Assembly (NCBI RefSeq): GCF_030816295.1
Contig: NZ_JAUSXV010000001.1
Coordinates: forward strand, 2,046,001 to 2,110,000
Length of the DNA stretch: 64,000 nucleotides
Direction: 5' to 3'
DNA from: Microbacterium natoriense
GTDB taxonomy: Bacteria > Actinomycetota > Actinomycetes > Actinomycetales > Microbacteriaceae
Each line of letters starts with the position of its first letter. Position 1 is the first letter of the stretch. Positions 53,839-61,861 of this stretch are shown piece after piece. A model generated the notes under the pieces. It was not told the origin of the DNA and searched no databases. It was given only the letters and a program-made list of their open reading frames with translations. The position numbers were made by a program, and so were the translations under genes.

Positions 53839-54586
53839 GACGGCGCCCCTCCGAACCGGGCTGACCCGCCGGGCGTGGACGAGGGCTGCGGGCATCATGC
53901 CGGTGACCGCGGTCGCCATGATCGCCGGTTGCTGCCTCGCGGCGGCGTTCACCCGCGGTCAGGTGCGATTCGTCGCGGTCGCGGTCGTGATTCTGGTCGG
54001 TGTGGTGGCAGGTCTCCTGTGGACGAAGCGTGGAGGCGTGGACGCCGTCCATCGTCGTGTGGCGGCCGCGCGCTCTGCGTGGTCCGGCAGCCGAGATGGT
54101 GCCGCGAGCGTGCAGGACGGCGCGGCGGATGCTCGCGATGTCGCTCTCGCGCTGCCGCGAGGATGGCGCGTCGAGGCGGCGCGGGGCAGGATGCGGTTCC
54201 CCCTGGGGGAGGTGACGGTGCGTGGCGAGACGTGGGTGCTCCGTGCCGTCGTCGGGTCACGTCGTGCCCCTCGGCGCCGTGAGGTGGTCGGTGTCGATGC
54301 GCCGACCCACGGCGCGTTCCTGTCCATCCCGGTGGGCACGACCGCGGACTCTATGCTCGTGGCGCCTGCCTGGGCGGGGAACACGAGCGCCTCCGCGCCC
54401 GTCTGGCTGCCCACGGTCCGCGACCGGGTCGCAGAGCACGAAGATCTTCTAGCGTCTCTCACAGTCGGCGACGACCGGGTGATCCTGTTCGCGCTCGACG
54501 ACCCGCGTCCCGAGACGATGCTGAACAGAGCCCGACTGGTCCGTGACGTGGCCGCTATCATCCAGGCGGCGCACGGGCGTCCGTGA
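53825..54586 (+). CDS. Two-helix membrane protein closing the cassette
   Basis: A 253-residue protein. Two N-terminal membrane helices (about residues 22-43 and 47-67) are followed by a cytoplasmic part rich in Arg/Ala and then beta-rich segments (GRMRFPLGEVTVRGETWVLRAVVGS, VGDDRVILFALDDPRPETML). Not an EccB/C/D/E or MycP match that I recognise. It could be a membrane partner or immunity-like protein of the cassette; both are guesses. Start ATG lies inside the preceding gene. Confidence 0.7.
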   Translation: MIGTETAPLRTGLTRRAWTRAAGIMPVTAVAMIAGCCLAAAFTRGQVRFVAVAVVILVGVVAGLLWTKRGGVDAVHRRVAAARSAWSGSRDGAASVQDGAADARDVALALPRGWRVEAARGRMRFPLGEVTVRGETWVLRAVVGSRRAPRRREVVGVDAPTHGAFLSIPVGTTADSMLVAPAWAGNTSASAPVWLPTVRDRVAEHEDLLASLTVGDDRVILFALDDPRPETMLNRARLVRDVAAIIQAAHGRP

Positions 54587-54631
54587 TCTCGCTGTGACCG
54601 GACCAGGAGCCGCCCCATAGTAAGGCATGCC

Positions 54632-54637
54632 TAGGAT
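54632..54637 (+). promoter_or_regulatory. -10 box TAGGAT of the UPF0182 gene, leaderless type
   Basis: Six bases before the GTG at 54644. The ten-base palindrome AGGCATGCCT (54623-54632) abuts and overlaps it by one base and could be an operator. Confidence 0.55.
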
Positions 54638-54643
54638 GGGAGC

Positions 54644-57547
54644 GTGACCTCGACCTCATCCCCGAATCCGGCCGCGCCTCGAACATCGCGGAGGATCGTC
54701 GGCATCTCGCTGGTGATCCTGGCAGCGCTGATCGCGGCCTTCTTCGTCTTCGCATCGCTGTACACCGAATTCCTCTGGTTCGACCAGCTGGGCTTCACGA
54801 CCGTGCTCACGACGCAGTGGTTCGCCACTGCTCTGATGTTCACCCTCGGGTTCCTCGGCATGGCGGTGCCGCTGTTCGTCGTGATCCAGCTCGCGTACCG
54901 GCTGCGCCCCGTCTACGTCAGGCTCAGCTCGCAGCTCGACCGGTACCAGGAGGTCATCGAGCCGCTGCGGCGTCTGGCCATGTGGGGGATGCCGGTCTTC
55001 TTCGGCCTCTTCGCCGGCTTCTCGGCCGCGAGCCAGTGGAAGACCGTCTGGCTCTGGGCGAACGGCGTCGCCACCGACTCGGTCGACCCGCAGTTCGGGC
55101 TCGACACGGGCTTCTACATGTTCGCGATGCCGTTCTACTCGATCCTCCTCGCGTTCGTGTCGGCCGTCCTGCTCCTGTGCCTGCTGGTGACGGCTCTCGT
55201 GTCGTACCTGTACGGCTCCGTGCGTATCGGCCAGGGCGAGCTGCGCATCTCGAAGCCTGCACGTATCCAGCTCGCCGTCATCGCGGGGCTCTATCTCCTC
55301 GTGCAGGCGGTGAGCCTGTGGCTCGACCGCTTCAAGACGCTGGTCGCGCCCGAGGGGCGCATCACGGGCGCCGCGTACACGAGCGTCAACGCGACGATCC
55401 CGGGTCTCGCGATCGTCGCCGTCATCGCGGCCGTCGTCGCGGTGCTCTTCTTCGTCACCGCCGTCATCGGCCGTTGGCGCTTCCCGCTGGCGGGCACCGC
55501 GCTGCTGATCGTCGCCTCGCTCGTGGTCGGCGTCGGCTACCCCTGGATCGTCACCACCTTCCAGGTGAAGCCGAACGAGAACGCGTATCAGGCCGAGTTC
55601 TACCAGCGGAACATCGACGGCACCAAGGACGCGTACGGCCTCTCCGACGTCGAGATCACGTCCTTCACGGCCAAGACGGACGCCGAAGCAGGCCAGTTGC
55701 GCGAAGACGCCGACACCACGGCGTCCATCCGCATCATCGATCCGAAGATCGTCGACGACGTCATCCGTCAGCAGGACCAGGCGCGCGACTACTACCAGTT
55801 CCCGCAGACCCTCGACGTCGACCGCTATCAGATCGACGGCAAGAGTCAGGACGCCGTCGTGGCTGTGCGCGATCTGGACATCAAGAACCTCGGTGACAGC
55901 GACACCTGGAACAACCGCGTCGCGGTGTACACGCACGGCTACGGTCTGCTTGCGATGGCGGGCAACGACCGCACCGCGTCCGGCGAGCCGGTGTTCCTCG
56001 AGCGCGGCATGCCGACCTCGGGCGCTCTGAGTTCCGCGGAGGAGTACGAGCCTCGCATCTACTTCGGCGAGAAATCGCCCGAGTACTCCATCGTGGGCGC
56101 GCCCAAGGGCTCGGACCCGGTCGAGATCGACTACGCGAGCGGCACCGACGGTGAGAGCAACACGACGACGACCTTCACCGGCAACGGTGGACCGGCGATC
56201 GGCGACACGTTCACCAAGCTGCTGTACGCACTGAAGTTCCAGTCCGAGCAGATCCTGTTCTCGAACCTCGTGAACGAGAAATCCCAGATCCTCTACGACC
56301 GCGACCCGAAGACTCGTGTGCAGAAGGTGGCGCCGTACCTCGAGGTCGACAGCGACCCGTATCCCAGCGTGGTCGATGGCCGCATCGTGTGGATCGTCGA
56401 CGCCTACACGACGAGCGACTCGTATCCGTACTCGAAGAGCGTCAGCCTGTCCGAGGCGATCGCCGACTCCAGTACGCCGACGCCGACGCTCGCGATCGAC
56501 GAGATCAACTACATCCGCAACTCGGTCAAGGCGACCGTCGACGCCTACGACGGTTCGGTCACGCTGTACGCATGGGACGAGACCGACCCGGTGCTGCAGA
56601 CCTGGCAGAAGGTGTACCCGTCGACGCTGAAGCCGATCAGCGAGATGTCGGGCGACCTGATGAGCCATGTGCGCTACCCGACCGACCTGTTCAAGGTGCA
56701 GCGCGATCTGCTCGGGATCTACCACATCGACGATGCGGGGTCCTTCGCGCAGCTCGACAACCGGTGGCAGACGCCCAAGGACCCGCGCAGCAAGGACCTG
56801 CTCCAGCCGCCGTACTACCTGAGCATGAAGATGCCGGGTCAGGACACCGCGCGGTTCTCGATGTTCTCGACGTTCATCCCTGCGTCGGGGACGTCCGGCA
56901 GCTCCCGCGATGTGCTGATGGGCTATCTCGGAGTGGATTCGGATGCCGGTTCAGAGGCGGGGGTGAAGGCGGAGGGCTACGGCACCCTGAGGCTGTTGGA
57001 GATCAACGATGCGACGACGGTGCCGGGCCCCGGTCAGGTACAGAACTCGTTCGACACCGATCCCTTCGTCGCTCCCAAGCTCAACGTGCTCGCGATCGGA
57101 AAGTCCGAGGTCGCCTACGGCAACCTCTTGACGCTTCCGGTCGGTGGCGGCCTGCTCTACGTGCAGCCGGTCTATCTGCAGTCGACCGACAACACCCAGG
57201 TTCCGAAGCTCCGATCCGTGCTCGTCGCCTTCGGTGGGAATGTGGCGATCGAAGACACGCTGACGGCCGCGCTGGATTCGCTGTTCGGCGGTTCGGCAGG
57301 AGCGACGGGTGGTGACGATCAGGTGACCCCGACCACTCCGCCGGACACGGGAGAGACGCCCGGCACCGGTGAGACGCCGCCCGCCACCGATGCACGCGCC
57401 GAGGCGCTCGCCGCAGCCGGTCAGGCTCTCTCCGACCGCGAAGCGGCACTGAAGTCGGGCGATCTGACGAAGTTCGCCGAAGCCGACGAGCGGCTCACCG
57501 ACGCCGTGCAGACGCTGATCGAGCTCGACGACGCCGCGGGAGAGTAA
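54644..57547 (+). CDS. UPF0182 large membrane protein (Rv3193c type)
   Basis: A 967-residue protein of the UPF0182 (COG1615) family. Seven or so membrane helices fill the first 300 residues (LYTEFLWFDQLGFTTVL is the family opening). A large extracellular domain of about 600 residues follows, then a Pro/Thr/Gly linker and a short helical tail. Function unknown. In M. tuberculosis the homologue adjoins the PDZ gene Rv3194c; here the five-gene cassette separates the two. Confidence 0.93.
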   Translation: MTSTSSPNPAAPRTSRRIVGISLVILAALIAAFFVFASLYTEFLWFDQLGFTTVLTTQWFATALMFTLGFLGMAVPLFVVIQLAYRLRPVYVRLSSQLDRYQEVIEPLRRLAMWGMPVFFGLFAGFSAASQWKTVWLWANGVATDSVDPQFGLDTGFYMFAMPFYSILLAFVSAVLLLCLLVTALVSYLYGSVRIGQGELRISKPARIQLAVIAGLYLLVQAVSLWLDRFKTLVAPEGRITGAAYTSVNATIPGLAIVAVIAAVVAVLFFVTAVIGRWRFPLAGTALLIVASLVVGVGYPWIVTTFQVKPNENAYQAEFYQRNIDGTKDAYGLSDVEITSFTAKTDAEAGQLREDADTTASIRIIDPKIVDDVIRQQDQARDYYQFPQTLDVDRYQIDGKSQDAVVAVRDLDIKNLGDSDTWNNRVAVYTHGYGLLAMAGNDRTASGEPVFLERGMPTSGALSSAEEYEPRIYFGEKSPEYSIVGAPKGSDPVEIDYASGTDGESNTTTTFTGNGGPAIGDTFTKLLYALKFQSEQILFSNLVNEKSQILYDRDPKTRVQKVAPYLEVDSDPYPSVVDGRIVWIVDAYTTSDSYPYSKSVSLSEAIADSSTPTPTLAIDEINYIRNSVKATVDAYDGSVTLYAWDETDPVLQTWQKVYPSTLKPISEMSGDLMSHVRYPTDLFKVQRDLLGIYHIDDAGSFAQLDNRWQTPKDPRSKDLLQPPYYLSMKMPGQDTARFSMFSTFIPASGTSGSSRDVLMGYLGVDSDAGSEAGVKAEGYGTLRLLEINDATTVPGPGQVQNSFDTDPFVAPKLNVLAIGKSEVAYGNLLTLPVGGGLLYVQPVYLQSTDNTQVPKLRSVLVAFGGNVAIEDTLTAALDSLFGGSAGATGGDDQVTPTTPPDTGETPGTGETPPATDARAEALAAAGQALSDREAALKSGDLTKFAEADERLTDAVQTLIELDDAAGE

Positions 57548-57560
57548 ACCTGCGGCAGAC

Positions 57561-57592
57561 GAATGGGCGTTCCCGTGAGGGGGCGCCCATTC
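57561..57592 (+). terminator. Terminator after UPF0182
   Basis: GAATGGGCG (57561-57569) pairs with 57584-57592, extended by five inner pairs to a GTGA loop (57575-57578). Confidence 0.8.
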
Positions 57593-57632
57593 GCGTGTCG
57601 GCCCTCGATTCGCGCCTGCTGAAATCGCGTGT

Positions 57633-57638
57633 TAGGCT
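57633..57638 (+). promoter_or_regulatory. -10 box TAGGCT of the initiator tRNA
   Basis: Ten bases before the tRNA 5' end; no convincing -35 is seen. Confidence 0.5.
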
Positions 57639-57648
57639 ATTGATGTGC

Positions 57649-57722
57649 CGCGGGGTGGAGCAGTTCGGTAGCTCGCCGGGCTCATAACCCGGAGGTCGCA
57701 GGTTCAAATCCTGTCCCCGCAA
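57649..57722 (+). tRNA. Initiator tRNA-fMet (CAU)
   Basis: A 74-base cloverleaf with anticodon CAT at 57683-57685. Initiator hallmarks are present: the first acceptor pair is a C-A mismatch (57649 with 57721), and three G-C pairs end the anticodon stem (GGG before and CCC after the loop). T loop GGTTCAAATCC is normal. CCA is not encoded. Confidence 0.97.
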
Positions 57723-57727
57723 CAAGA

Positions 57728-57763
57728 AGAAGAGGCTCGATCCGCAAGGATCGGGCCTCTTCT
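57728..57763 (+). terminator. Terminator after tRNA-fMet
   Basis: A 16-base stem (57728-57743 with 57748-57763) with one wobble and a GCAA tetraloop, followed by a short T/C-rich end. Confidence 0.88.
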
Positions 57764-57899
57764 GCGTGTGCCCGTCTTTCGGCGTGCCGTGCGTCGGCCC
57801 GGATGCGATCCGCAGGTCGAGAACGGCGGATTCGGCATGCAGACAGGATCAGGGCATGCAGACGGAACCATGGCAGGCGGATGCTGGGAGGATGGGCAC

Positions 57900-58709
57900 A
57901 TGTCAGAGAACGTTGCCGTGCCCGTCGCCGTGTGCCAGTTCGCACCCACCGCGTCGCGGGAGGCCAACCTCGAGCGGATCGCGGAGCTGACGGCGGATGC
58001 CGCGGCACGCGGCGCCCGCCTGGTCGTGTTCCCCGAGTACTCCAGCTACTTCGTCGACCCGATGGACGCATCGCTCGCCGAGAACGCGGAGGACCTGGAT
58101 GGTCCGTTCGTGTCGACGCTCAGCGCCCTCGCGGCCGAGCATGCCGTGGTCATCGTCGCAGGTCTCGTCGAGCGCGCGTCGGATGCCGGGCACGTGCGCA
58201 ACGCGGTCGTCGCCGTACGAGGCGACCGCGTGCTCGCGGTCTACCGCAAGCAGCACCTGTACGACGCGTTCGGGCAGACCGAGTCCGACTGGATCGAGGC
58301 GGGCGAGACCGGGAGAGCCGCGATCTTCGAGGTCGCCGGCATCCGCTTCGGGCTCATGACCTGCTACGACCTGCGATTCCCCGAGGTCGGACGCACACTC
58401 GCGGATGCCGAGGTCGACGTGATCGTGGTTCCGGCCGAGTGGGTGCGCGGACCCCTCAAAGAGCACCACTGGACGACCCTGCTGGCCGCCCGCGCCATCG
58501 AGAACACGGCGTACGTGGTCGCGGCTGATCATCCGGCGCCGATCGGGGTGGGCCATTCGCAGATCGTCGATCCGCAGGGAGTCGTTCTCGCGGGCGTCGG
58601 AAGCGCCGAGGGCATCGCAATAGGCGTGGTCGAACGCGCGACGGTCGAACGCGTCCGGGCGGCGAACCCCGCTCTGCGGCTGCGCCGCTACCGTGTGATC
58701 CCTGCCTGA
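57900..58709 (+). CDS. Nitrilase-superfamily carbon-nitrogen hydrolase
   Basis: A 269-residue amidase-like enzyme with the Glu-Lys-Cys triad: VVFPEYSSYF (Glu), YRKQHLYDAF (Lys) and LMTCYDLRFPEVGR (Cys). It fits the Nit2/omega-amidase-like branch that acts on alpha-ketoglutaramate or deaminated glutathione, but substrate cannot be fixed. ATG at 57900 follows GGGAGGA; the frame is open upstream without similarity. Convergent with the aminotransferase gene. Confidence 0.9.
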   Translation: MSENVAVPVAVCQFAPTASREANLERIAELTADAAARGARLVVFPEYSSYFVDPMDASLAENAEDLDGPFVSTLSALAAEHAVVIVAGLVERASDAGHVRNAVVAVRGDRVLAVYRKQHLYDAFGQTESDWIEAGETGRAAIFEVAGIRFGLMTCYDLRFPEVGRTLADAEVDVIVVPAEWVRGPLKEHHWTTLLAARAIENTAYVVAADHPAPIGVGHSQIVDPQGVVLAGVGSAEGIAIGVVERATVERVRAANPALRLRRYRVIPA

Positions 58710-58737
58710 CCGGCCTGACATCCGCTCCGCTTGCCGT

Positions 58738-58796
58738 TTCCGGTCGCGATTCCTGCCGCTTCTCGCCTCTCACGGCGGCACGAACTGCGACCGGAA
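58738..58796. terminator. Imperfect inverted repeat between convergent genes
   Basis: Twenty-two-base arms (58738-58759 and 58775-58796) pair with three mismatches around a 15-base loop, between the nitrilase and aminotransferase genes. Confidence 0.6.
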
Positions 58797-58819
58797 GCGC
58801 CGATGCGTGCTGTGCGCCG

Positions 58820-60013
58820 TCAGCGGGCCAGGCGGGCAGCGGCCTCTTCGAGGACCTCGATGCGCTTGCATGCTGCGAACCGCACGAGGCCTGCGTAACG
58901 ATCACGGTGCCCGGGGGAGACGAAGGCGCTCAACGGGATCGCGACGACGCCGGAGCGCTCGGGGAGCGCGCGGCAGAATGCGGCGGCATCCGCCCCGCCC
59001 AGCGAGGTCGCATCGGCGACGGTGAAGTAGCCGCCCTGTGGAGCATGCACCTCGAAGCCCGCCGCGAGAAGCCCCTCGCCGAGGATCTCGTGCTTGCGGG
59101 CGAGCAGAGCGGCGGCGTCCGCGAAGTACGACTCCGGCAGGCGCAGTCCCACCGCCACCGCAGGCTGGAACGGCGCGCCGTTCACGTAGGTGAGGTACTG
59201 CTTGACCGTCAGCACCGCCGTGATGAGGTCGGCCGGGCCATGAACCCAGCCGATCTTCCAGCCGGTGGCCGAGAAGGTCTTGCCGGCCGACGAGATGGTG
59301 AGCGTCCGCTCCGCGGCACCGGGCAAGGTCGCGATCGGTGTGTGCGCAGCATGGAACGCGAGGTGCTCGTACACCTCGTCGGTGACGATGAGCGCATCGT
59401 GCAGGTGCGCCAGACGCACGACCTCGGTGAGGACCTCGCGTCTGAAGACGGCGCCCGTCGGGTTGTGCGGATCGTTCACGAGGATGATGCGGGTGTTGTC
59501 GGAGACTGATGCCGCGAGCTGAGTGAGGTCGGGCTGGAAGTCCGGGGCCCGCAGCGGCACCGTGACGAGCTTCGCCCCCGCGAGGGCCACCGCCGCGGCG
59601 TAGGAGTCGTAGTAGGGCTCGAACACGACGACTTCGTCGTCGGGACCGTCGATGAGCGCGAGCAGCGTCGCGGTGAGGGCCTCTGTCGCTCCGGCCGTCA
59701 CGATCACCTCGGTGCCCGGATCGACGTCGAGAGAGTAGAAGCGGCGCTGGTGCTCGCTGATCGCCAGGAGGAGATCCGGCACCCCACGGCCGGGCGGATA
59801 CTGGTTCACGCCGGCCGAGATCGCCTCGCGCGCGGCCTCCAGGACCTCGATCGGACCGTCTTCGTCGGGGAAGCCCTGGCCGAGGTTGATGGCGCCGGTT
59901 CTCACCGCCAGTGCAGACATCTCTGCGAAGATGGTGGGCGCGACGCCCCCGTCGGATGCCAGCAGTCCTGCGCCCGCTGCCGCGCGCCTCCATGCGCCGG
60001 GAATGACACTCAT
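58820..60013 (-). CDS. PLP-dependent aminotransferase, class I/II
   Basis: A 397-residue fold-type I aminotransferase. The opening FAEMSALAVRTGAINLGQGFPDEDGP and NDPHNPTGAVF are typical of the kynurenine/methionine-glutamine group and of the M. tuberculosis Rv0858c-type enzyme. The PLP Lys lies in ISSAGKTFSATGWKIGW. Could transaminate methionine, glutamine or succinyl-diaminopimelate; a separate dapC is present at 13969. ATG at 60013 is chosen by family; in-frame Mets upstream exist. Confidence 0.88.
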   Translation of the reverse strand: MSVIPGAWRRAAAGAGLLASDGGVAPTIFAEMSALAVRTGAINLGQGFPDEDGPIEVLEAAREAISAGVNQYPPGRGVPDLLLAISEHQRRFYSLDVDPGTEVIVTAGATEALTATLLALIDGPDDEVVVFEPYYDSYAAAVALAGAKLVTVPLRAPDFQPDLTQLAASVSDNTRIILVNDPHNPTGAVFRREVLTEVVRLAHLHDALIVTDEVYEHLAFHAAHTPIATLPGAAERTLTISSAGKTFSATGWKIGWVHGPADLITAVLTVKQYLTYVNGAPFQPAVAVGLRLPESYFADAAALLARKHEILGEGLLAAGFEVHAPQGGYFTVADATSLGGADAAAFCRALPERSGVVAIPLSAFVSPGHRDRYAGLVRFAACKRIEVLEEAAARLAR

Positions 60014-60113
60014 GAAGAACAGGCTAAGGCCATAGCGGAAACTCATCTTCGACATAAGGAACGCACAGACACGGGCGGCACTCTGAAGAGGCGTTGCTGA
60101 AGGAGCAGACACC

Positions 60114-61769
60114 ATGAACGAAGACAACACCCAGGACAACCCGGCACTCCCGTCGAACGACGTCGTGCCGTCCACCGATGCCGCACCGTTCGTCGACCGT
60201 TCGACGAGTGATGCGCCCGTACAGAACCCCGGCGTCCCCGCCGCGCCGATCGCCTCGGCAGGGCACGAGGTGCCTCATACGTTCGCCTCGGCTCCGGCAG
60301 CACCTGCCGCCCAGCCGGCACCGACCGTCCCGGCACCGACCGTCCCGGCTCCGGCCGCCCCCGCGGTGCAGACGGCTTCGGCCTTCTCCGCCCCGGGCTA
60401 CGCGGCACCCGGTGCGCCGCATCCGTACGGCGCACCGGCGCCGCAGGCCACCGTCCCCGGCGCCGCGTTCGGTCTCCACAACGGCGCTCAGCCGGCCCAG
60501 CCCGTCGATCCGACTCAGCCCGTCGGCTTCGGCGGTCAGTCGGCGGGCGACGGCGCCAAGACCAAGGAGCAGAAGCCTCGAGGCGTGAAGTTCGCGGCGA
60601 TCGTCGTCGCGGCCGCGCTCGTGGGCGGTGTCGCCGGCTTCGGAGGAGGGGCGCTCGTCAACAGCCTCGGCAGCACCCCGTCGACGGGCGTCGCCGAAGG
60701 CCCGGAGACCGTCACGGTGAACAACCCCGGCTCGGTCAACGAGACGACCGCGGTCGCCACCGCGGCGCTGCCCTCGGTCGTCACGATCGAGGTCGCGGGC
60801 ACCGACCAGGCCGGCAGCGGCTCTGGCGTCATCATCGACAAGGACGGTTACGTGCTCACCAACACGCACGTCGTCACCCTCGGCGGTGCCGTGGCCGACC
60901 CGACGATCAGAGTCACCACGTCGGACGGACGCATCTACGAGGCCACGGTCGTCGGCACGGATCCGATCTACGATCTCGCCGTGATCAAGCTGAAGGACGC
61001 GAAAGACCTCACTCCGATCACGTTCGCCAACTCGTCGAAGCTCAACGTGGGCGACACCGCGGTGGCGCTGGGAGCGCCGCTCGGACTGTCGAACTCCGTG
61101 ACGACGGGCATCGTCAGCGCTCTGAACCGCAGCATCCAGATCGCCTCTTCGGCCCTGCCCGACTCGTCGAGCCAGGATGCACCGGAGGAGCAGTCGCCGC
61201 AGGACGGCCAGGGCCAGGGGCCGTTCCAGTTCGATCTGCCGGGCAACTCGTCCGCATCCAACGCCGAGTCGATCTCGATCGCCGTGATCCAGACGGATGC
61301 GGCGATCAACCATGGCAACTCCGGTGGCGCGCTCGTGAACAGCAAGGGCGAGCTGATCGGCATCAACGTGGCGATCGCGAGTTCGGGCAGCTCCGAGGAG
61401 TCCGGGTCGATCGGCATCGGCTTCGCGATCCCGTCGAACATCGCCGAGCGGGTCTCGAAGGAGATCATCGCCGACGGCGCCGCCACTCACGGCCTGCTCG
61501 GCGCGTCGGTGCGCGACGCGGCGTCGGTCGAGGGTTCGGATCAGGCCGGCGCCTACATCGCAGAGGTCACAGACGGCGGCGCCGCTGCGGCCGCAGGTCT
61601 CAAGGCCGACGACATCGTCACCGCCTTCAACGGCGTGCCGATCACGAGCGCGAGCGATCTGACGGCTCAGGTTCGTGCCGCCGCGGCCGGCAGCGACGCG
61701 AAGGTCACGTACGTCCGCGGAGGCAAGCAGTACGAGATCGAGGTCACGCTGGGCACGCTCTCGAAGTAG
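60114..61769 (+). CDS. htrA: HtrA/DegP-type membrane-anchored serine protease
   Basis: A 551-residue protein. A cytoplasmic Pro/Ala/Thr-rich segment (residues 1-155) precedes one helix (VKFAAIVVAAALVGGVAGFGGGALV). The trypsin-like domain has the triad in VLTNTHVVT (His), YDLAVIKL (Asp) and NHGNSGGALVN (Ser). A PDZ domain ends it (GGAAAAAGLKADDIVTAFNG). It degrades or refolds misfolded extracytoplasmic proteins. GAAGGAG precedes the ATG. Confidence 0.95.
   Translation: MNEDNTQDNPALPSNDVVPSTDAAPFVDRSTSDAPVQNPGVPAAPIASAGHEVPHTFASAPAAPAAQPAPTVPAPTVPAPAAPAVQTASAFSAPGYAAPGAPHPYGAPAPQATVPGAAFGLHNGAQPAQPVDPTQPVGFGGQSAGDGAKTKEQKPRGVKFAAIVVAAALVGGVAGFGGGALVNSLGSTPSTGVAEGPETVTVNNPGSVNETTAVATAALPSVVTIEVAGTDQAGSGSGVIIDKDGYVLTNTHVVTLGGAVADPTIRVTTSDGRIYEATVVGTDPIYDLAVIKLKDAKDLTPITFANSSKLNVGDTAVALGAPLGLSNSVTTGIVSALNRSIQIASSALPDSSSQDAPEEQSPQDGQGQGPFQFDLPGNSSASNAESISIAVIQTDAAINHGNSGGALVNSKGELIGINVAIASSGSSEESGSIGIGFAIPSNIAERVSKEIIADGAATHGLLGASVRDAASVEGSDQAGAYIAEVTDGGAAAAAGLKADDIVTAFNGVPITSASDLTAQVRAAAAGSDAKVTYVRGGKQYEIEVTLGTLSK
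60318..60347 (+). repeat. Perfect 15-base tandem duplication in htrA
   Basis: GCACCGACCGTCCCG occurs twice in a row (60318-60332, 60333-60347), doubling a APTVP unit in the Pro-rich linker. Confidence 0.9.
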
Positions 61770-61813
61770 CCCTTCGACAGGCTCGGGGACCGCGCGTCGA
61801 CGAGCCCCTCACA

Positions 61814-61861
61814 GAGAAGGACGCCACCCTCGCGATAGGCTCGCGGGGTGGCGTCCTTCTC
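61814..61861 (+). promoter_or_regulatory. Hairpin that covers the start of the next gene
   Basis: A perfect 15-base stem (61814-61828 with 61847-61861) whose right arm contains the GTG start and first codons of the following gene. The 18-base loop holds its -10 box TAGGCT (61836-61841), six bases before the GTG. It may end htrA read-through and block translation on read-through RNA. Confidence 0.7.

Noticed and set aside
51952..54586. Cassette as a polymorphic toxin-immunity locus
   Set aside because: No nuclease, deaminase or other toxin motif is seen at the end of the WXG protein, and it is short for an LXG or WXG toxin.
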